Position numbers and translations under genes: made by a program. Shown piece after piece: positions 44,574-54,319 of a stretch of DNA of 64,000 bases (positions within the stretch are counted from its first letter, which is position 1; each line of letters starts with the position of its first letter). The notes beneath the pieces were generated by a model. That model was given only the letters and a program-made list of their open reading frames with translations, ran no database searches and was not told where the DNA came from. Origin of the DNA: Acidobacteriota bacterium (lineage in GTDB: Bacteria > Acidobacteriota > Terriglobia > UBA7540); assembly GCA_021787735.1 (NCBI GenBank), contig JAJYLL010000007.1:23724-87723 (forward strand), read 5' to 3'.

Positions 44574-46301
44574 TCATGCATCCGCCTCAGACCTTCCGCT
44601 AATCTCTTGATTGAGCATCTTTGCTGAACGCTCCAGACGCACTTGCAGCTCAGACAGACTCTTACGGATAGCTTGGCGATGTTGTTCGAGCCGGGCCTCA
44701 GTAGCCTCGGCAAGTTGCTTCTGATAACTCTCAAAGGAGCTTTGAAGGGTTGCCTGAATACTGGACGTTGCCTGGGCAGTCTCATTTCTCAACACGCTTG
44801 CCGACGCATCGACTTTATCCGAGAGTTCCTGCATCACTGAGTCCGAATTGGCCCTGACCTCAGCAACAATCATGGCTCCCACATTTTTGGCGTCTGCCTG
44901 CATACGCGCCACCACGCTGCTATACAAATGGTCTGTAATGTCGCGCAACTGCATCTGAAACTCTGAAGATTCCTTTTCTCGAGACTCTTGCACGGTCTTA
45001 TGGACCTCTTCAAGCTGGGCTCCAGCAGCCTCGCGGATCTGGTTTTTCATTGAATCGACGGTCTCCTGTGTCATCGTCGAAAACTGGTTCCTGGAATCTG
45101 CAATCGTCTTTTCCCAAATACCGGCGACCTCCTGCTCCAACGCCCTCAGGCTTGCAGATTTCCCCTCGACGCCCTGAGATAAAGACTCGTGTACTGACTG
45201 TCCCATTTCATTAATTTTCAGCCGGACCTCCTCCATCTGAAGTTCCAGGAACGCATGCACTTCTTCCTTCGAGTGTTGCAAGGTGTTATCGGCCTGCTGG
45301 CGCAGATGCGCAATTGTGGATGCAACCACGTTCAAGGCAACGTGTTCCATGCTCTGCGAAATCTCCGCCATTTTCTTCTGCTCGAGTCCGGTCTCCAGTT
45401 CTGACATCCTGGCCTTGAAATTCAACGCCTTCTGCTCTTCTTCGTGCCGAAGTCTTTCCTTCATCGCCTCGGCCGCTTGCTCCAACTTTGTCTGGAAAAT
45501 ATTCAGATCGCCTTCGATCTGCGCGCGGATCCTGTCCTGGAACTGCTTCGCCGCTTCATCGGCAACTGACGCCAGTTTCTCTGCCGCTAACGGCGTGACC
45601 GATTCTGCGCTCTGTTCACTGATGTTGTTCAATGCCCCCTCTAAAGAGGCCATCTGACCCTCGATGACGTTCAGTGTCGCCTGAAGGCGGTTATGCGCCA
45701 GTTGTTCGTGTTCCACAAGCTGGGTTTCAAACCGGTGACGAAAGGATTCCGTAAGTTTACCTTGTGCTTCCTCGACGAAAGGTTCCAGTAATTTTTCAAT
45801 CTGTATCGGAATTGGAGTTCCCGTCCCCTTGCACATCAACCAAACCCAACGAGCAAACTCGTCTGTCCGCCTCTGCACCAGTTCAGAAATGCGCTCCTGC
45901 GTCTGCTGGGTGAGCCCGAGATCCAGATGGCCAAGGTCTAACTGCCCGTGGAGTTTTTCCCGGAGGTCTTGGACCACCTGATCAACCTGGTCGGTTGCAT
46001 CGTGGTGGATCGCAGCCAGGGCTATGCGAGTCTGCCGCTCCGCTTGGCTGGCCATTTCGGAGGCCGTCGTAGCAGCAAAGGCTTCAAGGTCGTTCCGGAT
46101 GCGGTCCTTCAGAGTTTTACAGTCAAGCTGGGGGTGCCCATTACCATTGCCTTGGGGATCTGCTGCGGTACCGGTAAGATCCACGCCGGACAGCCGAGAG
46201 ACGGCTTGCAGCACTTCCTGAAGAGTCTGTTGTAACCGGTCAATATCTTCCTGCCAGGGGCGCTCGATTTCCTTTGTTTCCTGCACCTGTTTGAATAGCA
46301 T
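44574..46301 (-). CDS. Long coiled-coil protein
   Basis: The 575-residue protein is almost entirely predicted alpha-helix with heptad-like spacing of hydrophobics and many E, Q, A, R and K. Examples are ESFRHRFETQLVEHEQLAHN, KQFQDRIRAQIEGDLNIFQT and TMTQETVDSMKNQIREAAGA. No signal peptide or enzyme motif is visible. A WVWLMCKGTGTPIPIQIE segment near residue 150 is the only non-helical block and may be a membrane-facing or docking piece. Its overall pattern recalls chemoreceptor signalling domains, but the conserved hairpin tip is absent. The ATG at 46301 has GGAGGGGG upstream. Cytoplasmic scaffolding is the plainest guess. Confidence 0.7.
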   Translation of the reverse strand: MLFKQVQETKEIERPWQEDIDRLQQTLQEVLQAVSRLSGVDLTGTAADPQGNGNGHPQLDCKTLKDRIRNDLEAFAATTASEMASQAERQTRIALAAIHHDATDQVDQVVQDLREKLHGQLDLGHLDLGLTQQTQERISELVQRRTDEFARWVWLMCKGTGTPIPIQIEKLLEPFVEEAQGKLTESFRHRFETQLVEHEQLAHNRLQATLNVIEGQMASLEGALNNISEQSAESVTPLAAEKLASVADEAAKQFQDRIRAQIEGDLNIFQTKLEQAAEAMKERLRHEEEQKALNFKARMSELETGLEQKKMAEISQSMEHVALNVVASTIAHLRQQADNTLQHSKEEVHAFLELQMEEVRLKINEMGQSVHESLSQGVEGKSASLRALEQEVAGIWEKTIADSRNQFSTMTQETVDSMKNQIREAAGAQLEEVHKTVQESREKESSEFQMQLRDITDHLYSSVVARMQADAKNVGAMIVAEVRANSDSVMQELSDKVDASASVLRNETAQATSSIQATLQSSFESYQKQLAEATEARLEQHRQAIRKSLSELQVRLERSAKMLNQEISGRSEADA

Positions 46302-46820
46302 TCACGTATCCCCCTCCGCTGCAGATTGCACAAAAAGCTTCCATGTGTAGTGATTCCACACTCATTTCCCGACAGGCTGTCAGCCTGGCCTCGAAGATGG
46401 CTGTAAATTCTGGCGCAAGGTTGCTGCGCAGCAAAAGAAAACTATGCCCGCCGCACACTTTCCCACCTCCGTGAGGCCACGGCTTGTTCGTGCAATCCAA
46501 GAGAGATATACCTCCGCCCGGAAGCACAGAGCCGAAGTCTGTCCCGTTTTGCTTGAATCTTATCGAAGCCCGGCCAATTCTACAATGGATTAAGCGTCCC
46601 ATGTACTGCGTAGTACATTGTACTGAACAATACATGGGGGAGCGAAATACTTCCTCCGGGAGAACAAGCTTTATAGGATTGACCATCCCCGGCGCAATCG
46701 GCAGTGTTCTTCAGAAGGCAAAATGAAATAGCACCGACTATTGGATGTTGTACAATGTAGCAACGCAGCTAGAACTTTCTGCGTACTTCTTGAATCGCGG
46801 ATGACCGGAGCACTGCCATC
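46302..46820. promoter_or_regulatory. Divergent promoter region with a nested inverted repeat
   Basis: The spacer between the coiled-coil gene and the ROK gene contains, near 46598-46638, CCCATGTA and TACATGGG 25 bases apart, enclosing the shorter repeats ATGTACTGCGTAGTACAT and AGTACATTGTACT. These could pair in several ways and could serve one or more operators, or a cruciform or RNA structure. No gene is supported in this stretch. Confidence 0.5.
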
Positions 46821-47807
46821 ATGGACAAGATGATCATCGGAATTGACGTGGGTGGAACAAAAGTCGCAGGAGGACTGGTTGACAACAAGGGGCATCTGGA
46901 TAAGACAGTTACGCTCCCAACCAAGGCCAGCGAAGGGTTTGAAACAAGCTTCAGCCAAGTGGTGACGGTCATCAAGCGATTGATCAATCAGGCAGGTGGC
47001 TCCAACCACATTCAAGGGATCGGTATCTGCTGCCCCGGACCGTTGAATCCGCGAACCGGTATGGTGATCAACCCGCCCAACTTGCCCGGCTGGACGAACA
47101 TCCCGTTTACCGAGCGCGTGGAAAAGGAATTTCAGCTTCCGGCCCGCCTTGAGAATGACGCCAACGCCGCCGGGTTGGCGGAAGTACTGTTCGGGGCCGC
47201 CGTGGGCTATAACGACGTCTTCTACGTGACCGTTTCAACCGGAGTAGGAACCGGCATTATTATCAATAAGAAGGTCTATCACGGCAAGAACGGCGCGGCT
47301 GCCGAGGGTGGCCACGTTACCATTGACCATCGCAGTCCGTACATCTGCGGCTGCGGAACGCCGGGCTGCATTGAGGCCCTCGCGGCTGGACCGGCCATCG
47401 TTCGACGCGCCCGAGTGAAGCTGGAGCAGGAGCATACGCTGCCCAGCCTCCTGCGTGACCGCACGCAGAATCACCTGAGCCGCATCACACCGGAAATGAT
47501 TGAAGAAACGGCCAAGGCAGGCGACAAGGTGGCTAAATCCATCATCGATGAAACAGGCTTTTTCTTGGGCGTATGGTTGGCGTCGATGATCACCTTGCTC
47601 GACCCGGACGCCATTGTGATTGGCGGCGGAGTTTCACAGATCGGCAAGCCGCTTTTTGACAAGATTCGCGCCACTATCCCGCATTACACGATCAACCGCC
47701 AGGCAGAGAACACGCCTCTCCTGCCCGCCAAACTCCAGAAAGACGTTGGCATCTTCGGCGCCGCCAGCCTCTTTATGCAGGAAGGCGAAAACGCAGAGAA
47801 GGCATAG
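46821..47807 (+). CDS. ROK-family sugar kinase (glucokinase-type)
   Basis: The 328-residue ASKHA-fold kinase phosphorylates a hexose, most likely glucose. It begins IIGIDVGGTKVAGGLVDNKG (the phosphate-1 loop). ENDANAAGLAEVLFGAA contains the catalytic Asp, and VSTGVGTGIIINKKV the phosphate-2 loop. GHVTIDHRSPYICGCGTPGCIEALA is the ROK zinc motif (H and CxCGxxGC). GPA and the adenosine-site IGGGVSQIG complete the set. Because all catalytic parts are present and there is no N-terminal helix-turn-helix, it is an enzyme rather than a ROK repressor. Start follows GGAG by ten bases. Confidence 0.92.
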   Translation: MDKMIIGIDVGGTKVAGGLVDNKGHLDKTVTLPTKASEGFETSFSQVVTVIKRLINQAGGSNHIQGIGICCPGPLNPRTGMVINPPNLPGWTNIPFTERVEKEFQLPARLENDANAAGLAEVLFGAAVGYNDVFYVTVSTGVGTGIIINKKVYHGKNGAAAEGGHVTIDHRSPYICGCGTPGCIEALAAGPAIVRRARVKLEQEHTLPSLLRDRTQNHLSRITPEMIEETAKAGDKVAKSIIDETGFFLGVWLASMITLLDPDAIVIGGGVSQIGKPLFDKIRATIPHYTINRQAENTPLLPAKLQKDVGIFGAASLFMQEGENAEKA

Positions 47808-47829
47808 GCCCTTCAACACAGGACTGCGG

Positions 47830-48075
47830 ATGAGCAACGGTTTCCCGGTGGACATTGGAAAGCTTCTGGTCGTTCTGGGCGGCGTGCTCGTAGTGGTGGG
47901 CCTCTTGTTCATTCTGGGCTCAAAGTTTTCATGGCTGGGGCTCGGCCATCTCCCGGGAGACATCCGTTATAAAGGCACGAACACAACTTTTTATTTCCCG
48001 CTGACGACCTCCGTGCTGATCAGCGTGATTCTCAGCCTGGTATTGTGGCTAATTTCGCACCTGACGCGACACTAG
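47830..48075 (+). CDS. DUF2905-type small membrane protein
   Basis: The 81-residue product has two hydrophobic helices, KLLVVLGGVLVVVGLLFIL and LTTSVLISVILSLVLWLI. A short loop between them carries LGHLPGDIRYKGTNTTFYFP, the signature of the DUF2905 family, whose function is unknown. The track opens far upstream in glk's shadow (47620), but the ATG at 47830 gives a protein of the usual size. It lies 22 bases after the kinase gene and 28 before xseA, probably co-transcribed. Confidence 0.85.
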   Translation: MSNGFPVDIGKLLVVLGGVLVVVGLLFILGSKFSWLGLGHLPGDIRYKGTNTTFYFPLTTSVLISVILSLVLWLISHLTRH

Positions 48076-48103
48076 TTGGAAGACGGCAACAACGAGAGAC
48101 CGC

Positions 48104-49651
48104 ATGAGCCAGATTCCATTAGACCTGGTTCCGGAACGGAAAGTCTACACCGTTGCCGAGTTGAGCTTCGCTGTCAAGGATTTGATCGAGTCGAGTTTTC
48201 CGGACGTCTGGGTGACGGGCGAAATTTCAAACTTCCGCGCCGTCCCATCTGGGCATTACTACTTCACACTCAAAGACAACTCCGCACAGTTGCGCGCCGT
48301 CTGCTTCCGCAACCAGGCGCGATATCTCAAGTTCAAACCACAGGACGGCCTCGCAGTCATCGCTCGCGGCCACTTGGGTGTTTATGAGGCTCGGGGCGAA
48401 TACCAACTCTATGTCGAGTACCTCGAACCGGCAGGCCTGGGGGCGCTGCAATTTGCCTTCGAACAATTGAAAAAGAAGCTTGCCGCTGAAGGACTGTTTG
48501 ATGCTGCCCGCAAGAAGCCTCTGCCCGTGCTTCCGCGTGCCATCGGAATTGTGACCTCGCCCAGCGGCGCGGCGGTTCGCGACATCCTGAGAGTGATCAA
48601 ACGCCGGTTTCCCAACATGAACGTGTTTCTCTACCCCGCCACGGTCCAGGGCAGCGGCGCGGCAGCGGAGATCGTCGAGGGAATAGAATATTTTAACCAG
48701 CACCCCATCGTTGACGTGATGATCGTCGGGCGGGGCGGCGGCTCGCTGGAAGACTTGTGGCCATTCAATGAAGAAATTGTGGCCCGCGCCATTGCCACTT
48801 CAAAAATCGCTGTCATCTCCGCCGTCGGCCATGAAACAGACTTTACCATCTCCGACTTCGTTGCCGACCTGCGTGCGCCGACGCCTTCTGCCGCGGCTGA
48901 ACTGGTGGTTCACCGCAGAGAAGATTTCATGGCAGAGGTCGCAAACCGAGCGCGCCACATGCGACAAAATATCCAGCTCAGACTTGCCGAAGCGTGCAGT
49001 GCTTTAATCCGGCTGACCATGGATCGGGCATTTCAGCAATTGCCCGCGCGCGTCCAGGAGCGAGGCCAGCAGATTGATGATTCCCTGGCAGAAATGGAAC
49101 GCTCCCTTCGCCACCGCCTTGAGGATGCCCGGCAGCGGATATTCGAGCTTACCGCGAAGCTGCTTCGCTTTGAACCCGGGAGATTGCTGGAAGTCCGCTG
49201 GATACAGATCCAGCAACGCAAGTCTCAGATGGGAAGGATTGAATCAGAAATGAGTATGCTGATTGGCGAGCGATTGCATGCCGGCCGGGAGGCATGGAGG
49301 GACGCCTCTTCGGGCATTACACGGTACGATCTTCGCGGAACACTCCGCTTGCGGCTCGCATTCGTTCACGAGCGTGAAATTGGCTTGCGAGACAGGATCA
49401 GCCACATCCTTACCGAAAACCGCCACCGCGTGAGGCATTACCAGTCCCTGCTCGGAGAGCGCAGCCCGCTTACAATTCTAAATCGTGGCTATTCGATCAC
49501 CCGAGATTCAAATAACAAGATTGTTCGCGACGCCGCCCAGGCGGAAGTTGGTGACGCGTTGTCCATTCGTCTGGCTCGTGGCAAGCTTGGGGTAACAGTG
49601 AGTGAAAAGAAACAGTGGGGACAATCCACGAATCGCCTCACTGGCGCGTAA
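48104..49651 (+). CDS. xseA: Exodeoxyribonuclease VII large subunit XseA
   Basis: XseA is the catalytic subunit of exonuclease VII, which degrades single-stranded DNA. The N-terminal OB domain is FPDVWVTGEISNFRAVPSGH. The catalytic core has LPRAIGIVTSPSGAAVRDI, VDVMIVGRGGGSLEDLWPF and ISAVGHETDFTISDFVADLRAPTPSAAAE. A long coiled coil follows to about residue 430, then a C-terminal SPLTILNRGYSIT strand. The length is 515 residues. The small subunit gene xseB, often adjacent, is not seen; the next gene is on the other strand. Confidence 0.95.
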   Translation: MSQIPLDLVPERKVYTVAELSFAVKDLIESSFPDVWVTGEISNFRAVPSGHYYFTLKDNSAQLRAVCFRNQARYLKFKPQDGLAVIARGHLGVYEARGEYQLYVEYLEPAGLGALQFAFEQLKKKLAAEGLFDAARKKPLPVLPRAIGIVTSPSGAAVRDILRVIKRRFPNMNVFLYPATVQGSGAAAEIVEGIEYFNQHPIVDVMIVGRGGGSLEDLWPFNEEIVARAIATSKIAVISAVGHETDFTISDFVADLRAPTPSAAAELVVHRREDFMAEVANRARHMRQNIQLRLAEACSALIRLTMDRAFQQLPARVQERGQQIDDSLAEMERSLRHRLEDARQRIFELTAKLLRFEPGRLLEVRWIQIQQRKSQMGRIESEMSMLIGERLHAGREAWRDASSGITRYDLRGTLRLRLAFVHEREIGLRDRISHILTENRHRVRHYQSLLGERSPLTILNRGYSITRDSNNKIVRDAAQAEVGDALSIRLARGKLGVTVSEKKQWGQSTNRLTGA

Positions 49652-49653
49652 CT

Positions 49654-50616
49654 CTATGGCGCTGTAGGACAGGGCGACAAATGTGGATAGAAGACTGACA
49701 TGTGATGGTTCGCCTTTCCGTGCTGGTCGACGACCTCAAGTCTCCAACTCTCTGGCTTCTTAAGATGAATGGGGAGACGAACTTTTATCATGTATGCTCT
49801 TTGCAATTGCGAGTCAAACATCCGGCTGAGGTCTTGGATGTCGTCCCTTAAACGCTTTGAAAGCGTCGCGCGGTATGGGTAAAGTCCTGTCTCAAGCGCA
49901 TAGGTCCTGCCGCCAGAAATCGCTGTGAGATCCTCAATTCCTCCACGGCCACTGGCTGCCGGAAAACCAACTCCAGGTTGCCCGCCGAGCGTTATTAAAA
50001 GGAACGCGTAGAGGTGGATCCCCTTTGCAAGCAACGTCCTTTCCAGTTGCCCCTCGCGGGTCCAACGGACCCCTATTCCATCTGTAATGACGCATATAAT
50101 GTCACCGGGGCGCGCTTCACCAAACATCGATGTACCCGCACTAATCGCTTCGAAAATTGCAGTTCGCCGCCCCTTCCTGGGAATGCTTCTGGCGATACGA
50201 TCAAGGGCGCTTACTTCTTTCACGACAGCTGCCGAACTCGTTGTGAAAGGCACCCTCGCTTCAGTGCGGCGTGCAAACAGGTCCGCCGCGAAAGAAGCGC
50301 CAGGCGGAGCCTGACGCACAATCGTTAACCCGACTTCCTTCTCGAGGGGTATCCAAGCTGTCATGCTCCCGCTTACATCAAACAAGAGAACCGCTCGTCT
50401 CTGCCCGGTCCAAGGTTCAGCGCTCAATATCTTAAGCGGCTTGTGACGAAGCTTGGCCCGAAAGTTTGTCTTCTGAAGGCCGAGCACCGGATTCCCCTTC
50501 TCCTCAACAACAGTGACCAGAACACGTTGGGTGGAGCACGGTGCGCTCTTCGGGAACGCTGAAAAGGGCAGCATGACGACTGCAGGTATTAAGATCAGGA
50601 ACTGCCTTGCGCGCAT
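49654..50616 (-). CDS. Secreted VWFA-domain protein (acidobacterial type)
   Basis: The 320-residue protein has a signal peptide (MRARQFLILIPAVVMLPFSAF) and a VWA domain. AVLLFDVSGSMTAWIPLE is a perfect DxSxS metal site, VITDGIGVRWT the later Asp. The first 70 residues of the mature part (VLVTVVEEKGNPVLGLQKTN) look like the N-terminal module of the VWFA-related proteins common in Acidobacteria. It is presumably periplasmic or cell-surface and binds a protein ligand. The ATG at 50616 is preceded by a GGGGGGAG ribosome site. It follows the adenosine-specific kinase gene by about 50 bases on the same strand. Confidence 0.85.
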   Translation of the reverse strand: MRARQFLILIPAVVMLPFSAFPKSAPCSTQRVLVTVVEEKGNPVLGLQKTNFRAKLRHKPLKILSAEPWTGQRRAVLLFDVSGSMTAWIPLEKEVGLTIVRQAPPGASFAADLFARRTEARVPFTTSSAAVVKEVSALDRIARSIPRKGRRTAIFEAISAGTSMFGEARPGDIICVITDGIGVRWTREGQLERTLLAKGIHLYAFLLITLGGQPGVGFPAASGRGGIEDLTAISGGRTYALETGLYPYRATLSKRLRDDIQDLSRMFDSQLQRAYMIKVRLPIHLKKPESWRLEVVDQHGKANHHMSVFYPHLSPCPTAP

Positions 50617-50666
50617 TCGGAGATCTCCCCCCTTAGAAAAGTTCGATCCGCCGTCCAACAAACATC

Positions 50667-51149
50667 CTACAACTTGTACCCAATCTTACGCAGCAATTCC
50701 TTGCGGGCCTTGATGTCGGCATCAGTCTCGATGCCTTTGCTCTTGGCGCCGTCGATCACGCCAAGGATGCCCCGACCGTGCTCGGATTCAGCCACAATCA
50801 CTTCCACGGGATTGGAAGTGGCACAGAAAATCCGGCAGACTTCCGGCACGTTCTTGACAACATTGAGGATATTGATGGGATAGGCCTTTTCCATAAAAAT
50901 GATGAAGGAATGTCCGCAGGAGAGCGCCAGTGCATTTTCCTGCGCCAGCCGGATCAGATTCAGGTCGTTGCCCGTCCAACGCACCAGCGCCGGACCGGAC
51001 GCCTCGCAAAATCCGATGCCAAACTTGATTTCCGGAACGGTTTGAACAATCGCCTCGTAGAGGTCCTCGATGGTCTTGATAAAGTGCGACTGCCCAAGGA
51101 TAAAATTCATGTCGTCTGGCTTGTCAATCCGGACGGTTTTCAATTCCAT
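50667..51149 (-). CDS. Adenosine-specific kinase family protein (PF04008-like)
   Basis: The 160-residue protein fits the compact adenosine-specific kinase family, mostly of archaea and some bacteria, in fold and in sequences such as FILGQSHFIKTIEDLYEAIV, KFGIGFCEASGPALVRWTGND and IFCATSNPVEVIVAESEHGRGILGVIDG. These proteins bind adenosine or AMP in a trimeric assembly; a physiological reaction is poorly established. The start has GGGAGGG upstream. The CPBP gene ends two bases before its start, so the genes are coupled, and lepA lies upstream of both. Confidence 0.85.
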   Translation of the reverse strand: MELKTVRIDKPDDMNFILGQSHFIKTIEDLYEAIVQTVPEIKFGIGFCEASGPALVRWTGNDLNLIRLAQENALALSCGHSFIIFMEKAYPINILNVVKNVPEVCRIFCATSNPVEVIVAESEHGRGILGVIDGAKSKGIETDADIKARKELLRKIGYKL

Positions 51150-51150
51150 G

Positions 51151-52122
51151 TCAGTCCCTCCCTGTCGCGCTTTCGGGTCCGCTGAGAGCGGCGCCCACTT
51201 CCGGCGTCCTGTCTAGTTCGGTTTTGACGACGCGCACCGGAAACTTAACCCCAGGATACATCCGATCAACAATAACGAACAGAATGGCAAGGACAACAAA
51301 AACAAAGACACCGCCTTCAGGGCCCACGGCTCCGCCCGTAATCCAGGTGGAAGCTCCGGCTTGAAAATGAGAATTCAGCAGGTGCCCCGGTACGACCGTG
51401 CCGCTGTCGGGCACCGAATAAATGAAGCTCTCTCCGTAATCCCAGGCCGCATGCAAACCAATAGCAAACCAGAGGTTCCCTGAGCGCCGGAAGCTGAAGC
51501 AGAACAGCAACCCCACCAGCCCCGCGGAAACCGCCCCAACGGGATTCTCTCCGATGTTGCCGAGGTGGATCGCGCCGAACACCAGGGAGAGCACAATGGC
51601 CGCAGGCCAGAACCCGATTCCTTCCGCAAGCGTCGCCAGTGCATAACCGCGAAACAGGAACTCCTCAGCGAACCCGACGATCAGAAACGCAAGCCCCCAC
51701 ATCGCTCCGAAATAAAGAATTCCTTTTGCCCCCAGTGCCAGATTCCCAAAATAAAATCCGCTACCCAGATGGACACCCACCAAAAGAAGCGTCAGAGCGG
51801 CGAAACCAATAACCGCCCCAATGCGAAAGTCCCGGCCAAAGGCGCCACGCGCCGGCAAGCCGTAATCACGAAGGCTCTTGTGCTCCAGGAACCCCATGGT
51901 CCAAGCCGCAAAGAGCGGGCAAAGAAACAGTATGCTTTCACTCACGATCATCAGGGACACATGCAGTCCATGGCTAACATCGGGCCGAAAGCCCAAAACG
52001 GCCATCAAGACCTGGACGGTAATGAAAGGAATCGCCGCAAGGACAAGGAATACCAGCAACCGCCAGCCGGACCTGATGCCGCTGGGGCCTTTGAAAATCT
52101 TTTCCAGCATCGGAGACCTCAT
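51151..52122 (-). CDS. CPBP-family intramembrane metalloprotease
   Basis: This 323-residue membrane protein has about eight hydrophobic helices. Its CPBP motifs, VGFAEEFLFRGYAL (EExxxR) and LVFGAIHLGNIGENP (FxxxH), are intact, with HAAWDYGESFIY as the later HxxxB motif, so it should be an active intramembrane protease. The start at 52122 is the track's; an ATG four codons later is as plausible. It lies between lepA (21 bases upstream) and the adenosine-kinase gene. Its substrate is unknown. Confidence 0.9.
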   Translation of the reverse strand: MRSPMLEKIFKGPSGIRSGWRLLVFLVLAAIPFITVQVLMAVLGFRPDVSHGLHVSLMIVSESILFLCPLFAAWTMGFLEHKSLRDYGLPARGAFGRDFRIGAVIGFAALTLLLVGVHLGSGFYFGNLALGAKGILYFGAMWGLAFLIVGFAEEFLFRGYALATLAEGIGFWPAAIVLSLVFGAIHLGNIGENPVGAVSAGLVGLLFCFSFRRSGNLWFAIGLHAAWDYGESFIYSVPDSGTVVPGHLLNSHFQAGASTWITGGAVGPEGGVFVFVVLAILFVIVDRMYPGVKFPVRVVKTELDRTPEVGAALSGPESATGRD

Positions 52123-52143
52123 GCTCGGATGAGCAGGAGAATT

Positions 52144-53946
52144 CTATTCGTTGACACGCAACACTGCAAGGAAAGCTTCCTGCGGAATATCGACCTTACC
52201 GACGCGCTTCATCCGTCGTTTTCCTTCCTTCTGCTTTTCAAGGAGCTTACGCTTCCGCGTGATGTCACCGCCATAGCATTTAGCCAGAACGTTCTTCCGC
52301 ATGGCAGCGACATTTTCGCGGGCGATAATCTTGGAACCGACGGAAGCCTGGATGGCCACTTCAAAAAGCTGGCGAGGGATCAGCTTCCGCATTCTTTCGC
52401 AGAGAGAGCGCGCCCGGATCTGGGCATGGTCGCGATGACAGACAAAGGAGAGCGCATCCACAGGTTCGCCGGCCACCAGCAGGTCAACCTTCACCAAGTT
52501 CGATTCCCAATGGCCTGAAAAGTGGTAATCCAGTGAAGCATAGCCGCGCGAGACGGACTTGAGCCGGTCGTAGAAATCCAGTACGACCTCGTTCAGAGGT
52601 AGTTCATAGGTCAGCAAAACGCGCTTGGGACCCACATAGTCAAAGCCCTTCTGGATGCCGCGCTTTTCCTCCGCCAGCGCCAGAATCCCGCCCAGGTAGT
52701 CATCCTGGGTCAGAATCAGCGCCGTAATAACCGGCTCCTCAATTTTTGCAATTTCGTTGGGCTCGGGGAATCGCGTAGGGTTGTCAATCTCATGGACAGT
52801 GCCGTCCTTCGTCGTGACGCGATAGCGAACACCGGGGGCCGTGGTGATCAGGTTCAGCTTGAATTCCCGCTCCAGCCGTTCCTGCACAATTTCCATGTGC
52901 AGCAGTCCCAGGAAGCCGCACCGGAAACCAAACCCCAGCGCGGCGGAATTTTCCGGCTCATAGAAAAGCGACGAATCGTTCAGCCGCAGCTTTTCCAAAG
53001 CATCGCGAAGGGATTCATATTCGCTGGTCTCCACCGGATAAAGCCCGGCAAAGACCATCGGCTTGATATCCTCAAAACCAGGAAGCGGTTCTGCCGCCGG
53101 CCGGTCATCCTGCGTGATCGTATCGCCGATCTTGGTGTCCGCCACGCGCTTGATGTTAGCAATCACAAAGCCCACTTCTCCGGCGTGCAGGCTCTCCACT
53201 GGGACCGCCGTGGGCGTCAGGATGCCCAACTGTTCCACGGTATAGACCTGGTTGTTGGACCACAGGCGGATCTTCATGCCGGGAACCAGCGTTCCTTGCA
53301 CCACGCGCGCCAGAACCACCACCCCGCGATAACTGTCGAACCAGGAATCAAAAATCAGTGCCTGCAACGGAGCTTCCGGAGATCCGGTGGGTGCCGGAAT
53401 CTTCGCTACGATCGCTTCCAGCACCTCGTCAACGCCGGTCCCCTGTTTGGCGCTGATCAGGATCGCGTCGCGCGAATCAATGGCCAGCGTCTGCTCAATC
53501 TGGCGTCGGGTCTCTTCAACGTCAGCGCCCGGAAGGTCGATCTTGTTGATCACCGGCACGATTTCCAGATTGTTGTTCATCGCAAGCTGCGCGTTGGCCA
53601 GGGTTTGGGCCTCGACGCCTTGCGAGGCGTCAATCACCAGAAGCGCTCCTTCGCAAGCGGAAAGGCTCCTGGAAACCTCGTAGGAAAAGTCAACATGTCC
53701 AGGCGTGTCAATCAGGTTTAACTGGTATTCATTCCCGTCGCGAGCCTTGTAAAGCAGCCGCACCGAGTGCGCCTTGATGGTGATTCCCCGCTCCCGCTCC
53801 AAATCCATCGAGTCAAGCAGTTGCGCTTCCATGTCGCGCTTGGCAACTGTCCCTGTCAATTCCAGCAGGCGGTCGGCAAGTGTGGACTTCCCGTGGTCAA
53901 TGTGGGCGACGATGGAAAAATTGCGAATGTAACGAGCTTCGGTCAT
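52144..53946 (-). CDS. lepA: Elongation factor 4 (LepA)
   Basis: This translational GTPase back-translocates ribosomes and helps ribosome assembly. It begins [22 protein letters not shown] (G1), followed by [14 protein letters not shown] (G2), [15 protein letters not shown] (G3), [13 protein letters not shown] (G4) and [14 protein letters not shown] (G5). The C-terminal domain unique to LepA includes [26 protein letters not shown]. At 600 residues it is full length. It heads a minus-strand operon with a CPBP protease and an adenosine-kinase gene, a different neighbourhood from the lepA-lepB pair of proteobacteria. Confidence 0.97.
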   Translation of the reverse strand: MTEARYIRNFSIVAHIDHGKSTLADRLLELTGTVAKRDMEAQLLDSMDLERERGITIKAHSVRLLYKARDGNEYQLNLIDTPGHVDFSYEVSRSLSACEGALLVIDASQGVEAQTLANAQLAMNNNLEIVPVINKIDLPGADVEETRRQIEQTLAIDSRDAILISAKQGTGVDEVLEAIVAKIPAPTGSPEAPLQALIFDSWFDSYRGVVVLARVVQGTLVPGMKIRLWSNNQVYTVEQLGILTPTAVPVESLHAGEVGFVIANIKRVADTKIGDTITQDDRPAAEPLPGFEDIKPMVFAGLYPVETSEYESLRDALEKLRLNDSSLFYEPENSAALGFGFRCGFLGLLHMEIVQERLEREFKLNLITTAPGVRYRVTTKDGTVHEIDNPTRFPEPNEIAKIEEPVITALILTQDDYLGGILALAEEKRGIQKGFDYVGPKRVLLTYELPLNEVVLDFYDRLKSVSRGYASLDYHFSGHWESNLVKVDLLVAGEPVDALSFVCHRDHAQIRARSLCERMRKLIPRQLFEVAIQASVGSKIIARENVAAMRKNVLAKCYGGDITRKRKLLEKQKEGKRRMKRVGKVDIPQEAFLAVLRVNE

Positions 53947-54319
53947 ATTGTCTTTGATTTGCCTCTACCGGACAGGAACCTACTCAAGAAACAACTCGCG
54001 GGGCTGTATCGACGGCAGGTCTCTTACCCACAACTGTCATTCGTGAACCCTTTCAAAATCTAACAAACCCAAGCGCTTCTGTCAATTTGCTGACTGTTTG
54101 CTGACGGTTGGGGATTACGCTCCGGCGGGCTTCGGCACGCAGTTTGTCAGCTGGTGGCACCACGTGCCGGCAGAAATATGCAACCCAGCACAAACCGGCT
54201 GCAGGGCCTGCTTCCTGTTATCATAGGAGTGATCGAAATCGAGCGGCGCCAGAACCCGGCGCGACGGTCTCGGCGCAGCCTTGGTCTGACTTTTCTTCGC
54301 CACGCACAGGAGAACTCTG
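53947..54319. other. Divergent intergenic region lepA / enoyl-CoA hydratase
   Basis: This 373-base stretch separates two divergently transcribed genes and should hold both promoters. A short direct repeat, TTTGCTGAC with a near copy (TTGCTGAC), lies near 54087-54106. The only frame of note (54115-54303, minus) lacks a ribosome site. Confidence 0.4.

Noticed and set aside
46240-46686. 148-residue minus ORF overlapping the coiled-coil gene's upstream region
   Set aside because: It overlaps the start of the coiled-coil gene in another frame and its sequence comes partly from the inverted repeats.
54115-54303. 62-residue minus ORF
   Set aside because: Starts at GTG without a ribosome site and lies in a promoter region; composition is plausible, so it is noted but not called.
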